64,000 nt of DNA, taken from the NCBI GenBank assembly GCA_038049695.1, contig CP142452.1, positions 94,247,501 to 94,311,500 on the forward strand. The letters run 5' to 3'. This document shows positions 22,832 to 36,092 of this stretch, piece by piece. Source of the stretch: Cinnamomum chago (taxonomy: Eukaryota; Streptophyta; Magnoliopsida; Laurales; Lauraceae). The number at the start of each line of letters is the position of its first letter. The stretch's first letter is position 1. The position numbers and the translations under genes are program-made. The notes under the pieces were generated by a model. It saw only the letters and a program-made list of their open reading frames with translations. It was not told the DNA's origin and made no database searches.

Positions 22832-25800
22832 CTAGGAATAGAAAGAAGATTCAAGTTCATTATCTTCCATTTCCGTTTCTTTCACCTCCTGAATCATCTT
22901 CAAAACCTGCCACATTGTAGGCCTCTGCTCCGGGGACAGGCGGATGCAGGATGTTGCAATGTCTAGAAGCATCAACAGACGGCTCTCCTCACTCTCTTCC
23001 TCTTCCCTAACTGAGCGGACCCAACTGACCAGATCCATGGACAATAGGAAAGACTGCTGCAATGGGGGCCTTCCTGTTATAAGCTCTAGCAAGAGCACAC
23101 CGAAGCCAAACACGTCGGATCTTGGAGTGGCCCGACGGTTCGACTTTCGAGTCTCAGGAGCCCTGTATCCTGAGTCAAAATCATCTGATGATGATGATTC
23201 CACAAGAGTAGTGAGACAGTAGTCTGTGAGGCAGGCCTCAAAATCGCCACCAAGGAGGATATTGGAAGATCTAAGGTTGCCATGGACGAGCCTGGAGGCT
23301 TGGTGAATGTAGGCAAGACCTTGAGCCACATCCTCAGCTATCTTCAGGCATGATGTCCAGTGAAGAGGTTTTGCTCTTGATGATTTCGTACCTGGTAGTT
23401 CCAATATAAATGATAAAAAAACAATCATTAGCTATCTAGAATTAAAATGACACTGCAAGATTTTTGGTTAAGAGGAAACATCTTGTGTACCATACCATAC
23501 CTAGATACTTTACATGCTCAATGAATTGCCTCAGACCCAATCCATTGAAGATATTGGTATTGGATCTCCATGAGGCAGTCATAGAATATGTCTTAACTTA
23601 ATCACATTATCAGAATTGGGTCTGTTATATCTGAACTCAAAACATTTTCATCATACTGTAGTCATAAGACTACTACATCAAAGAAAATGACCATAAAATT
23701 CCTTTATAAAATAAGAATCATTTGATCACCATTTTTGTGCTGGACTTACAGCATTTAATAAAGTAGACATATAAATATAAAATATTATATGTAAAATATC
23801 TCAAGTAAAAAACAAACATAAAACCTTTAAGCGAAATGGTGCGGTATGAACATGATAGTGACTATGCATTGAATTTCAGAAAACTGGATGTAGTGCCCCT
23901 TGTGACCTTATCCGTGTCTTCTGAACTGTGTATCATGGATTGAGAAACACTCCAAAATGGACAATTGCATAAAAAAAGAGACTTTCTTGTAAAACTCGTA
24001 CTAAAAAAAATACCACTAAACCAAATGATATCTCTATTAACTTGCAAAATCACTTTCTACTGAGATATTTGTCATTGGCATGCAGAAAAGGCCCCATGAC
24101 AATGACAAGAGCTTGTCATCGGTAGGTATCTGCTGCCCACCACCACAGACCACTAAAAAAGATCATTATTATCTCATGAGCAATGAGCAGTGATAAATTT
24201 TCATCCACAATTGGCGCCATCAGCTAAGAATCCAGATTTGACCCTTAACTTAGGTCTTGGGAGTCCATGATCCAAGATATTCTGCAAATCCATGTGCTCC
24301 AGAACAATAAGAGACATGGAATGGTCCAATGGAGGTTTTAGTCACTGGGACCCAATTGAACAGTTGATTAGCTCACTCATAAGGTGCAAGCAGAACATCA
24401 AATGAGGGGCATTCTCCTTCCATTGTCCATTTGCAGGTCAATGATAGAGATGGTAGATGTTGGTCATAAAAGCTAACTTTTTCTCAAGGCCACAGCTAGA
24501 ACATGGCAGGGTCCACTGGATGCCGCATTTCCGCAGGAGCAACAACAGAATATAATACCTCTTGCTGCAAACGGCACTCACAGCTCCTCCACTCCATTAA
24601 TATGCATGAACAAAACCATGGGACCCGTGACCTCTATAATTCAGATCTATTTGTCGAATGATCATGAAATAGACTACTTCCAAAGAAAAAGACTGAAAAA
24701 GGGACCCGTCCATCCCTCCACAGTAACCCCACCCCGACCTCCTACCTTTCACTTTCCCATCACCACTACAAGCCGGCGCATGTCACGGTCTATAGTGACA
24801 ATGCAAATTGACAATGGAATGCTACCCAACTTTTAGAAGTTGCATTACACACCACACCCTAATTCAGGCAACCTACCTCAAACAAATGCAAGATGCAGAT
24901 AAGAAAACACCACCAACATGGTGATTCTCTGCCATTAATGAGTTGGGCTAAAAACAGGCCGAGTATCAAAGCCCCAACACTGAATGCCTTCTTAAGAAAA
25001 CATAGCTTATTTCATAATTATAACAGCAGAACTCTTATACGTCAAACCCAGATTGATGGTGTTGAAATCAAGAATGACTACAAATTATTAATCAACTTCC
25101 TTAAACAACAACCCACTTTCTGCAATTTGCAAATATACCATGAAAATGGTCTCCTACTAAAACAGATTTTGGGCAAGTAACTTCCACTACATCTTTATTA
25201 TTACCATTTACCCACCCACCTTATTATTGCAAATTGCAATTGCAATATTCTGAAAAACAGCATCTCACCATCCATCTGTTCATATCACTTGTAGAACTAA
25301 AAATCAATCTCTAAATCTAACAAGCACAAACTATAATCCTAATCAATTACAATGATCAAATAAGAAATTGAATGGAAGGAAGATGTGGGTGAGTAGAATA
25401 GTACCATGTATGAGAGAGAAGAGGCTGCCATTGGGCTGGTAATCATAGATGAGCAGCCTCTCTTCCTTGGCCTGGAAAAAAGCTCTCAATGGCACCAAAT
25501 TGGGGTGCCTCAGATTCCCCACAGCTTCCATGTGCCGCTCAAATGTGTCTCTGCTCACCGTCGCGATCTTGCTTGCATCCAACCGCTTCACGCTCACGAT
25601 CAGCTGGTTATCCAAGACCGCCTTATACGTCGTCCCCATCATCCCCCTCCCCAGCATCTCCGCCGACGCCCTCATCAGCTGCTCCAGCGTGTACACCTGC
25701 ACCTCCCCAGCGCAGAACAGCAAGCTCCCGCTCTTCCCCACCTGCAGCCCCCGCGCCTCCTTCTTCTTCCCCTCCGACGCCACCGACATCACCGCCACCG

Positions 25801-26800
25801 ACTCATCATCCCCCGCCACCGCAGACGACGCCGTCACCATCTGCCCCACCGCCCTCCGCTTCATCAGCCTCCTAATTCCCACAAAAACACCCACCAGAAA
25901 CACAACCGCAAGGAGGATTCCGGCGCAGATTCCCACAATCGCAGCAGCCGGCTTCTTCTGCTTCTTCCGCGAGGGCGGAGGGAGAAGAAGCCCCTGCAGC
26001 TGCCCGACCTGCTCCTCATTCGCCTCCGGCGGCGCCGGACCAATCGAAGAGCTGAAGAAAGGGGAATTCGACCGGCACGGCCGATCAACCACCTCGCCGC
26101 AGAGCCCAGGGTTGCCGGAAAACGCCGAGAGGGGGAAGGTGGAGAGCAGGATAGTGGCCGGAACGGTGCCGGATAGGTCATTGCCCGATACATTGAAGAT
26201 TCGGAGAGAGGACTGGTTGAACGGAGGGACTGAGCCGTTGAAGCCGTTGGAATCGAGCCGGAGATAGTAGAGGCGGTCGAGGGCGGAGAGCTGGGCGGGG
26301 ATGGTGCCGGTGAGGTTGTTGTATGAAAGATCCAGGGTTCGGACGCGGTGGAGGGAGAGGACGGAAGAGGGAAAGTAGCCGGAGAAGGAGTTGTGGTCGA
26401 GGAAGAGGGACTTGAGGTTGACGAGTCCGGAGAGGTCGGGAATCGGTCCGGAGAGCGAGTTGTTTTTCAGACTCAGGACTCTGAGTTGGTCGAGGCGAGT
26501 CAGGGTGTCTGGGGCAAAGGTGCCTCCGAGGAAGAGGCCCTCGAGGACGACACGGACGACTTTTCCTCGGGCGCATGCGACGCCTTGCCATTGGCAGTGG
26601 CCGAGGCTCTTCTTTGATGAGAACTGGAGGCCGTTGCGAGCGTCAGCTGCGGCTTTGAAGGCGAGAAGCGCGAGAGCATCAGAAGAAGTAACTGATGCTT
26701 CGGGAGGAGGCGTAGTTGCAGTTGCAAGAGATGAAATAGGAAATGGGAAGAGGAGAGAGAGCAGTAAAGGCAATAGAACAAGTGCTTTGGTCTTGTGCAT
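22832..26800 (-). CDS. LRR receptor-like pseudokinase (At5g67200 type)
   Basis: Exon 1 is 26800-25405 and exon 2 is 23391-22832, with a 2,013-bp intron (CATG|GTACTA ... CTACCAG|GTACG, phase 1), giving 651 aa. The start ATG at 26800 opens a signal peptide (about 1-27). Then come the LRR N-cap with C69/C76 (HCQWQGVAC), about five LRRs (about 82-215), a CGE/C pair (about 234-242), a transmembrane helix (about 285-309) and a kinase-like domain from about 372. The glycine loop is GRGMMG (384-389) and Lys405 is kept (VSVKRLD). The catalytic HRD is HGN (502-504) and DFG is DYC (522-524), so it is probably an inactive kinase. The usual APE is present (YRAPE). Length and sequence fit the probable inactive receptor kinases of the At5g67200 group, plasma-membrane proteins that likely signal through partner kinases. 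Ligand unknown. Exon 1 is markedly GC-rich. Confidence 0.95.
23392..25404 (-). other. Intron of LRR pseudokinase gene
   Basis: 2,013-bp GT-AG intron splitting the kinase domain just after the [14 protein letters not shown] region, the position conserved in this RLK subfamily. No repeat or nested gene recognised in it. Confidence 0.8.
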
Positions 26801-28479
26801 TGTTTGTTTTGGGGGAGAAGAAGAAGAAGCAGCAGGGAAAAATGTCTGTCTTCGTCCCTCTTATCCTGACTAGTGACTCGTGATTAGTGACTTCTCTCTC
26901 TCACTTGAATGTGATCATGGAGGGAAGAGGTGGGTGGAGGAGGGAGGAGAGACTAGAGAGGCATTAGGGGACAAGTCCGTGCAAAGAGCAGAGCAGCAGA
27001 AGGTGTACAGTCTCAGAGTCACGTGAAGGGTGTAAAACAATGTTGGGGTTATGTGGAGGAGATCCAGGGGTTTGATGTCGTCATGATCTTTAGCTTGTTT
27101 TGAAATGGGTTGGGAATCTGGAATGTGTTATTGTTTTCAATTTCGCTTTCGGTCTTCTTCACATGTGACTGTGAGGAGAGACTTTTCTGACCGGAAATGT
27201 GGCACTTGTGATGATGTATCATGCATGGATGGCTCATGTTAACGAGACCTGAATCCTGACCAGTGTGGGGTTGGACTCAAGTCAGGGTTGGTGTTGATGG
27301 GTCATCCTCATCTCATCCTGTTCAAATTTGAAAATGGAGAATATATCTTGAGCAGTGGACTGGCGCATGGATAGCATTTATTTGCTCCAGACGCTCTTCC
27401 CGCATTACCATGGTAACTGAGAAATATTTAAGTGTTTTTCCATTCCATTTTCAGCTTTCATCTAATCATCTTTCTGAATTCTGATTGAGTGAAGTTGAGG
27501 ATAAGCAGGCGCTTCTTTTTACGATTTTGTTTTTGGGAGTCTGGTGATCCTTTTTGGGCTTCTAGGAAAAGAAAAAAAGGTTACTTCGTTGGGAAGATCT
27601 TGACCATCCAAAATTGTGGCTTTTGACACGCAGAACATGGGAAATTGATGCATTTCTTCTCTAACACATTATGCTTGCAAGATGCTGATATTTTGGCGGA
27701 TAGCTTTTGGGGCATTGTCTTTATGTATGATGGAAACTGTATCACCAAACATGGCCCCATTTTTTCAAACATGGATGTGGCCTAGCATACTAGCCAGCCC
27801 TATCTTACACATCTGAGTGGCCACACTACAGGGGCTTATTTCCCACAATCAGTACGCATATCACGGCTCTGGATCAGTTTATTTATGACTCCTGGAGTCC
27901 TTAATTCGTGGGGGTGTGTCTGTGGGGGCCGGACCATGATGAACCTCACCTGAGACAGGCCCACATTGAGCATTGAGCGATGTTTTTAAGCCAGTGGTCT
28001 TGACCTGAGCCTAATTTTCGGCCCAATCCTTCCGTAGAATCGGTCTGTGCCGATTTATATTTAAAGGATCATCCGTCGATTTGAACATGGATGAGACCAG
28101 ACCTTATTTTCTGACTCGTGGGCTCCATCTGTGCCTGTATATCACATCTAATATTAAACAGGAACTCTTTATAAGCCTCAGCACGGTCCAATAGCCTATG
28201 AACACCCCCTACGGCCAATGGCTGGAGGGGTCCAACTTATATGAGTCCATGAACAGCAGAAACAACAAGTGAATAATTAAGGGGGCATTTATGCAGCGCC
28301 ACTATCCACAGAAAGCAAGGGCATCGACAAAACGAGAAAAAAAAAAAAAAAACAGAAACCCGGATTTTAGCTCTTTTTATTTTTTTTTGCAGGGATTTGG
28401 AAATCCCATCCAATGGAATCCTTTTTTGGCTGAAGATCCTTTCTAAATTTCCATATATAGTGGGATTTCTAAATGCTCC
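26801..28479. other. 5' flank of LRR pseudokinase gene and spacer
   Basis: Upstream of the ATG, on the coding strand, lies a CTTCTTCTTCTCC-type pyrimidine leader (26815-26835). Beyond about 27000 is spacer with no recognised gene. An A-rich tract lies at about 28337-28353. Confidence 0.35.
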
Positions 28480-28860
28480 TTTGGGCATAAGTATCTAGGA
28501 ATTCCACTAAAATACAAAGGGAGTGGAATTCCTCGATTTCCAAAGGTTAAAAAAAAACTTTTATGTGGCTGAAATAAAAAAATGTTACTAAAGAAATATG
28601 AAATTCAGAAATTTCAAGGGACAACATGTCATATTATATCCAGAAATTTCTAGACATAATGAATTCTGACAAAAATTTCACTAAAAAAATAGGGCTTTCT
28701 TTTTTTTTACCATGGATGATATAAAGTTTGATTCATCCATGGTTAAAAAAGAAAAAAAAAATGAATTCTGAGATTTTTCCTTATACACCCCTACCTTTGG
28801 GCTGAAATCCAAAACTCCACTTTTCCAGAATCCATTGGAGACCCTGTTTTCTTAAACTAA
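28480..28860. repeat. Miniature-element relics
   Basis: Contains AGGAATTCCACTAAAATACAAAGGG-type words that recur at 56690-56770 and 60720-60800. Also holds a small inverted repeat with ACCATGGATGA (about 28710) and TCATCCATGGT (about 28733). Probably one or more decayed MITEs; boundaries unclear. Confidence 0.35.
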
Positions 28861-31800
28861 CAATAAATACCTCTCAAAAGAATATCTAATAGGCCAACAC
28901 ACAACATCCGAATGAAGAGTGAGAGTCCCTACTCTCATCAACATATTGTTTATGTGTCAAATACCTCTTTAACATTTTAAATTACATGATGGAAATCATT
29001 CATTTTGCAATATAATCGAACAGGACCTCATCAAACAACACAAATGCCCTTCCTTTTAAATCATGATCATCCTGCCCTCCGTGGACCATTTCCCTTTTAG
29101 TTATTTAACATTAGGAAGTTTTTAATAGTTCTTATTTTTTCTCCTAGAAAATATTAGTTATATTAATAATCGATGTTTACATTGGGTGTAGGCAGTTAAT
29201 AGATCATTTAGATAGGGAAGGTCTGCAGTGGAATCATGCAAAAAAGATAGGAAGTTTCTCATATTTATTCTAAAACGTAAGGGTTTATATGAAGAAAAAA
29301 AAACCATAAAAATTTCACGCCTTACTTGCAGCGGACAGCTCACCTCCATTCGAACTTGAGATCCGCACTGCATGTCAGAGTTAGCTGACATGGGAGGGCA
29401 GTATGCAGTATTAAATTCAGGTAGACTTGGGCCTGTTTTGAAATTTGAATTGGGTTATCACTGGTTACCATATATTAATTAAGATAATCTTGATTGATAA
29501 TCTAGGAGAATATTATTTTAGTAACTCAGGCAAGTTTTTAGGTCAGACGAAGTTGATCTCTCAATCTTAAATTGTTCTTTATAAATATGTGATTTTATTT
29601 CTTAATAAAAACATTCAAAGTCTTGTTCCAACTATATTAGATTGACAATATAAATATTGTAGTCTAACGGAGCAAATAAACTAACTCTTCTTGATTCGAA
29701 CTTGCCATCTGCCTAAAACTGGTGAAGATTTTTTAACGAAACAGTAGACATCATGGAATTCCTAAAATCCTGATGTGATTTCATAGCTTCATTATTCACG
29801 AGCTAAATGCTCTTTGATTAGATTCTACAAAGATCCTGCAGCACCTTCAGTCCTAGCAATTGTTTTCAACATGAAGTCTGGCTATTGAGTAGTGATCCTT
29901 CCTGCAACTAGTAATATATGACAGCCTCGTTTATCTGTGCTTCCTTTGAAACAACAAATGCTTGTTTGGGGTCAAAACCCTAACCCTTCTCTCAGCAATA
30001 CTGCCCATCAATAACTTTCACCTCTGTAACTAGCAGTGCCACAAGCTCCACTGAAGCCATCAACCTTAGCCAGTCTCCAAAAAGAAAAAGAAAAAAAAAC
30101 CTAGCCAGTCTCCAACTATCCGCACTCAACCACATTTAGCACGTTAACATCTAGGCTTAGGCCCAGGATCAGGCCTGTTCATTAGCACAAAAACCCATTT
30201 ACAAAATTTAGTAATTAACATATACATTTAGAGCCTACCATCCCACTTAGACCCGTATGTATTTTGACAACAATAGAATAGTATATCTATCAGTAATATA
30301 GTTATTTAGACCTACTCAAACACACATATATAAGTGGGCCCAAATTCCCAGATTTAAATGAGACCAAGTACTGAACAGGCCCCTTTAATAAATTTGGGTT
30401 TAGCTTGTCAGGTTGATATGTGTTCTCAAGCCCGTTTAATTGGCTCAGTATGGTCAGTGTCTTGGCCCATCGCCCAGTCCAAACACATATAACTTGAAGA
30501 TGACAGGAAGCCATTTTTCTAAATTTAAAAAACTTTAGAACTGACCTCCAGTTAACTATGAAAGTTAATTGAATAGTGGCAACCTAATTTCCTTTTACCT
30601 TATTGATAATTGTGCCCCATTGCACATTTTGGGTCATATACACAATCAAGTCTATATCCAATCTGGTGTGGACCAAGTTAGATATGGATCCAATCTGGTG
30701 CGGACCAAGTTAAATCTCTCCGAGTCTACATGATGTAACTTCCACGGGACCTAAGGAAGTCTTTATAGAAAACTTTAGTCGGATAAGGATCAGTATCCAA
30801 ATCCATTTTGACCCAAAATGCTGATTTACTGATTATATAAACAACATAGTTGTATGTAGCCTAAACGTATTTTATATATACTGTATATATCATAGCTGTA
30901 TAAAATACCTAAGACATTCTCAAAGGAACCCACTGGAACTCGATGGGCCTGAGGCCCAGTATCTAGGATCTTTATCGGCCCATTGGATTCAAACGAAGGC
31001 CTAATGCACCTAAACAAAACACAACTTGGCTGGATCCAAGGCCATCAACAGACCAAGTTTTGGAGGCCCAAGTGGTCTAACATACCAGCAAAACCCTCCC
31101 CCTCAAGCCTAACATGTCATCACCCCCACATCAGCATTAGATATACTCTGAAGTTCATTCCTTTCAGTGTGAACATATAATTTGTTTGTACTTTGGCGTG
31201 GATGAAGGGGATATGGAGTTCACATTGGTAGGAATACTACTGTTCTCCCCACTCTCCTCCCAGACCACTGTTTTCTGTGGACTTTTTTTTTTTTAGTTTT
31301 TTTGTGTGTGTGTAAAAGGTTTTCTGTGGACGTTGATACTCATTTTGACCCTGGAAAGGTGGAAAAGACTAGTATTCAACATAATGTGGTGGGAGTAGTG
31401 GAGGATGAATGATCTAAGGAAAGAGGCCAATTGAAAATGAGGTTATTGATGACCTTTTCACTTTCAAAAGACAATCTTCCACTCACTAGGGAATTTCCTC
31501 CTGACAGTGGAACCTGTATGGCTTGTACATGCAGTTCAAGGGGTCCACCTGGATGCATGCCTATTAGAGAATCAGAAAAATGAAAAATCTCAACATGAAT
31601 AAATGTTAGCAAAAAATCAGCCCTATCACTCTATCCAAATCCTTAATTTTATAGCAGCAAATTGTGTCATCTTTCTAGTATCAATTATACTTTTTTATAT
31701 TCCTGGAGAGTCAATCCAATACACTGAGTAAAGTTCAAACAAACTGTCCTACAAATGAATCCTCAACAAGACAATATTTTTTCATGGGAATCAACCTATC

Positions 31801-31950
31801 TATATTCTGATACTTACTAATGAAGGATCACACAGCAAAGATAGCTTCTTGTTGTGTGAATTTAATGGTCTCCAACATAATATTTTAAAAAAGTACTTTA
31901 TTATTTATTTATTTTCACTCAAGTGTAAAATAATCCAAAGAGCTCTACTA
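28861..31950. other. Intergenic spacer
   Basis: AT-rich with scattered short repeats, for example a 28-bp near-duplicate with TCCAATCTGGTG(T/C)GGACC at about 30658 and 30690. I see no coding exon or RNA gene. Confidence 0.3.
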
Positions 31951-32837
31951 AAATTTTCATATCTTTTATATACAATTTTGGGGATTCGATCGGAAAAAAC
32001 AAATTAGGTGATCACCATACCGAAAACGTAATTTTAAGTACCCTTGCACCAAATCAGTCATTTTGCCTGAAAACGTTTTTTTTTTTTTTTTTTTTTTTTA
32101 ACATTCTCTACTAGGGTTCCTATCAACCTTCATTTGCAATGTTAAGTGCCGATTGAGACCCTGCGGTCCATCCTAACCTTCACAGAACTCCCTTTTACTT
32201 TGTTTTGTAAGGTCTCAATTGACCTTTATTTGTAATGTTAAGGGTTTCTATTGACCCTGCAATGTACGCTTATAAATGCACGAAACTTATCCCTCATTCT
32301 ATGTTTTTGGGGAAAAAAAAAAACAATGCTCAACTTGCTTCCATAGGATATTCTCACCTCTTGAAGACCACTAAAACCACATGCTGTTGTTTGGTGGATA
32401 GCATTAAAGCGCATATGCTGTTGTTTGGGACAAACCAATGAAAATGTGGAGTTTGTACTTTGCCCTAAAACATAATTTTTTTACTTTTTAGAAATCATTT
32501 TCATAATTCTTAGTTCCATATTACCATGGCTCGATGGAGGACCGCTGGGAACCACTATGAATACGTTTGGCAGCTGATATGGAGTCACAGTCAACGTTGA
32601 GGAAAAAGAAAAAAATAAACAAAAGAGAAAATCGAGCTTCTAAGCCCTAAAATGTGCAAATGGGTCCAACGCAGACAATAAGGACCCTTCTAGGAAATGT
32701 TAAAAAAAATTTACGTTTTCTGCCAAAATGACTAATTTGGTACAAGAGAACTCAAAATTATATTTTCGGTATGGTGGTCACCTAATTTATTTTTCCAGAT
32801 AAAATCCTCGTTTTTATAGATGATATTTGAAAAATGT
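31951..32837. mobile_element. Long-TIR non-autonomous DNA element
   Basis: The arms 31951-32135 and about 32660-32837 are imperfect inverted copies. Shared words are AAATTAGGTGATCACCATAC (left) against GTATGGTGGTCACCTAATTT (right), and CCAAATCAGTCATTTTG against CAAAATGACTAATTTGG. TIRs of roughly 170 bp and a non-coding centre suggest a Mutator-like or foldback element. A T24 run lies at 32077-32100. Two diverged copies of a TTTGTAATGTTAAG stretch lie inside. Target duplication not resolved. Confidence 0.55.
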
Positions 32838-33002
32838 TATTTTAAATAGAAAGGAGATAAAACGAACTAATGAGATTGTTTTTCAGGCCTTATGCAATGG
32901 TTTTACCCACTAGCTGATGTACGGCATGATACTTCATTTTGTACCATGCATCCTTTGCCGTACCACTTCGAATAGTAGACTGAATGTAGAGTTCAAGGTA
33001 GA

Positions 33003-33768
33003 GAGCAATGCTAGGGACAAACGCTAGAGACATGCGGCGGACAAATGCTAACTGATATGGCATGATAAACAAAACGTTTTAGATCTATTTCCTTCCGTTT
33101 CAGATACATTTTTTCATTCTTCAACTCACAAATATTGTGCGGTACACAACAGGCACAAAAAATCACAGATTATTAGTTAGCGTTTGTCTCCGAGCAATGC
33201 TAGGGACAAACGCTAGAGACAAGCAGCGGTTTTTTGTGCCTGTTGTGTACTCGCACAATATCTGTGAGTTGAAGAATGAAGAAATGTATCTGAAACTGAA
33301 GGAAATATATCTGAAACGTTTTGTTTATCATGCCATATCAGTTAGCGTTTGTTCATCTGCCACTTGTCTCCGAGCAATGCTAGGGACAAACGCTAGAGAC
33401 AAGCGGCGGTTTTTTGTGCATGTTGTGTACTGCACAATATCTGTGAGTTGAAGAATGAAGAAATGTATCTGAAACTGAAGGAAATAGACCTGAAACGTTT
33501 TGTTTATCATGCCATATCAGTTAGCGTTTGTCCGCCGCTTGTCTCTGGCGTTTGTCCCTAGCATTGCTCGGAGACAAGTGGCAGTTGAACGCTAACTGAT
33601 AATCTGTGATTTTTTGTGCCTGTTGTATACTGCACAATATCTGTGAGTTGAAGAATGAAGAAATGTATCTAAAACGGAAGGAAATAGATCTGAAACGTTT
33701 TGTTTATCATGCCATATCAGTTAGCATTTGTCCGCCCTTGTCTCTAGCGTTTGTCCCTAGCATTGCTC
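33003..33768. mobile_element. Composite inverted/tandem element with Harbinger transposase pieces
   Basis: The outer arms (33003-33182 and about 33593-33768) are about 180-bp inverted copies starting GAGCAATGCTAGGGACAAAC. Between them, two further copies lie head-to-tail with a 180-bp period (33192 and 33372). The second copy itself is bounded by 38-bp inverted ends (33372-33569). Each copy carries a short reading frame such as FCACCILHNICELKNE (33606 on), which matches the C-terminal 'CC-LHN' signature of PIF/Harbinger (DDE_Tnp_4) nucleases. So the repeat unit looks like a captured piece of a transposase gene. No full transposase present. Confidence 0.65.
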
Positions 33769-35875
33769 ATTCTCCTATTTGCTCTTTGCAAGATATCTGA
33801 GTTTCGCAGGGCCTCAACCAACAGTTATATACATTACAATAGACGAGGGCTACTTTAGAGCCCAATAGGGGGAAGTAAAGGATGAAGTGTCTAGAGAATC
33901 TTGTGACGGAGGGTTAATGAAGTTCAGCCCCATCTGACTAACATGTACCATTGAATTCTCTTCATCAAAGGGCTAAGATTGAAGAAACAAAATTTAAGAT
34001 CCCCAAAATGGCCAACAAACAATCTCTTTTTTGGTGGAAAATTAATATTCATCTATCACCCTACAAAATCCAATCCTAGGATTATCAGGGTTGATGGAGT
34101 TTGACGCGGAAACTTCGACACGCGGCCGAAAATCTATATACGTTTCGGCGATTGGGAAGCTCCGCGGATCTCTTCCCCTCTTGTCTCTCATATGAGATGG
34201 AATGATACCCAATCCTAGGGCGCCCTTATCTCATATAGATAAGTCTCAAATAATCACACTTACTAGAGACTTCTTCGCTAAGAAACTCACATCCACTAAT
34301 CTCATTGAGAGGCTTATTAGTGAGACCAGATCAAGTCTTACATTAAGTGAGATTGTATTCTCTATTGGCATCAACCCTACTTGATCTGACGTAAGACCCG
34401 TGGCATGTGGACCACACAATTTCCTACAAGGATTCCATCTATATCTTCACCCATATCCTTTGCTCACCTCTTTAATATATTTTTTTTATCTCATTTTACC
34501 ATAAATTCCTAAAGCCTAATACCTTGCAAACTTTAAGAAATTGATAATAGTAGGCTCTCCATGCACAATCAGTATGGCTCAAGGATGACCTTCACTCAAT
34601 AGTTTAAACATAACAATCTCCTAGTGTGTGTCTCATCTCCTAAGTTAAATTTTTAAAAAAAGATAAAAAAGAAAAAGAAAAGAAGATCGAGATTCTATCT
34701 ATTTTGCTTTGTATTGATATGAAAGACAGCAGTCTGTCTTTCCAACCCTCTCCATCTAGGCACTTGCATCCACATTTTTATTTTTATTTTTACCCTGCAT
34801 CCACTTAATATTAAGATAACTGATACAATTGGATAGTGAATGGGAAGGAGAACAAAGTGCTTTCACACAAATGCTGGCTGGCTATGTGGGCGCTTTGAGG
34901 CTCCATATGCAGCTTTCCCTCCCACCATTTTTTATTGTACTAATTCCCTCTTCCCAGCTCTGCTTTCTAACTTGCATTTTCACAGCACATGATCCCTTGT
35001 AAAAGAATGCGACTTCCACTACAACATTATAGAGCACACATCGAGGCACGTGTTTGGTTATATGATTGTGGTTTCTGAAGATGAATTAGATGAGATTGAC
35101 TTTGGGTTACTGTCCCAGCTTCAAGTTGATTGAGAATGGGCCAATATGGGCCGTGAACGGGTTCCATCCGATGGATAAAAACTCATTTATTCGCTTATAC
35201 TTGGCCAAGTGATCTGTGTCTGCAATGACCTTCCAAGGTCCTAGTTTTGAGTTCTAAACTATCATAATTAAGCATGTGCTGATTCTTATAGTGGCAATCC
35301 CATACATGTAGTATCCATTCCTAGGTTGTCCCCCACCAACTACAAAATGTAGAAGATTAATAAAACCTCTTTATCCCATACATGTAGTATTCATTCTCCT
35401 CTCCATTCCATATTATCTACTTATTTGAAGAATTGGAAACGTGACTGGGCCATGAGGAAAGTCACAGTGGAAGGTGCTCTTCCCACTCTTCCACCAATTC
35501 AAAGTAGTCCAAAGCAAAGAAAAGGTTGCCTCTTCACTTCTGCACGTTCATTCCCAGGCACATGTTTGAATACATACAACACCACCCTTGCGTTTCAGGT
35601 ACTATCATTGTTAGTGGTCCATGAAGAGGTAAAAGCAAAAGCAAAAACAATAATTCAGAAGTAACCAAGTAGTAGTCCTAATTCCTTGATGTTCATGGTA
35701 CCTTAATTCGTGTGGGATAAGAGGAAAAAAAATTAGAAGTTGGACACTTTAGTTAGATGCTAATGGATCATTGATCACCAACATATCCGAAGACCCAACC
35801 CGACAAATCTGAGTACGGGCCCTCTTCTAGGACTCGATTGGGTCTAAATCTAGTTGAGTCCATTCCTAAGTAATC

Positions 35876-35876
<1 letters not shown>
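33769..35876. other. Intergenic; distal upstream of LRR gene
   Basis: 34088-34380 has ends AGGGTTGATG and CATCAACCCT and may be a small element, but no target duplication is seen. Otherwise spacer without recognised exons. Confidence 0.3.

Positions 35877-35908
<32 letters not shown>
35877..35908 (+). promoter_or_regulatory. (GA)16 tract upstream of LRR gene
   Basis: A 32-bp GA run ending 184 bases before the ATG at 36093. GA tracts near plant start sites can bind BBR/BPC factors. A TATAAA-like ACTATAAACG sits at about 35919. The promoter role is an inference from position. Confidence 0.45.
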
Positions 35909-35913
<5 letters not shown>

Positions 35914-36092
35914 CTTACTATAAACGACCCACAACAGGAAAAACTGCTCGCTCTAATTGTGTGAAGTCTCCAACTTTGCTTACTCAACAAAACCCGTACT
36001 TTTGGATTATAAATCACCCAACTGCTCTCTCTGGAGAGTCTGGACTCCTCCCTAATTAACAAAACCAGACTCACCTTGCATTTCAAGAAGAA

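Noticed and set aside
25406-26873. Long open frames (up to 272 codons) antisense and out of frame to the LRR pseudokinase exon
   Set aside because: They are shadows of the GC-rich exon 1 on the minus strand; they lack domains and are Arg/Pro/Ser-rich as expected for wrong-frame GC-rich DNA.
33003-33768. CRISPR-like array
   Set aside because: Repeats are long (180 bp), include inverted copies and carry transposase-like coding; there are no short spacers, and this is plant nuclear DNA.
34088-34380. Small DNA element with AGGGTTGATG ends
   Set aside because: Only 10 bp of inverted end and no target duplication; could be chance.
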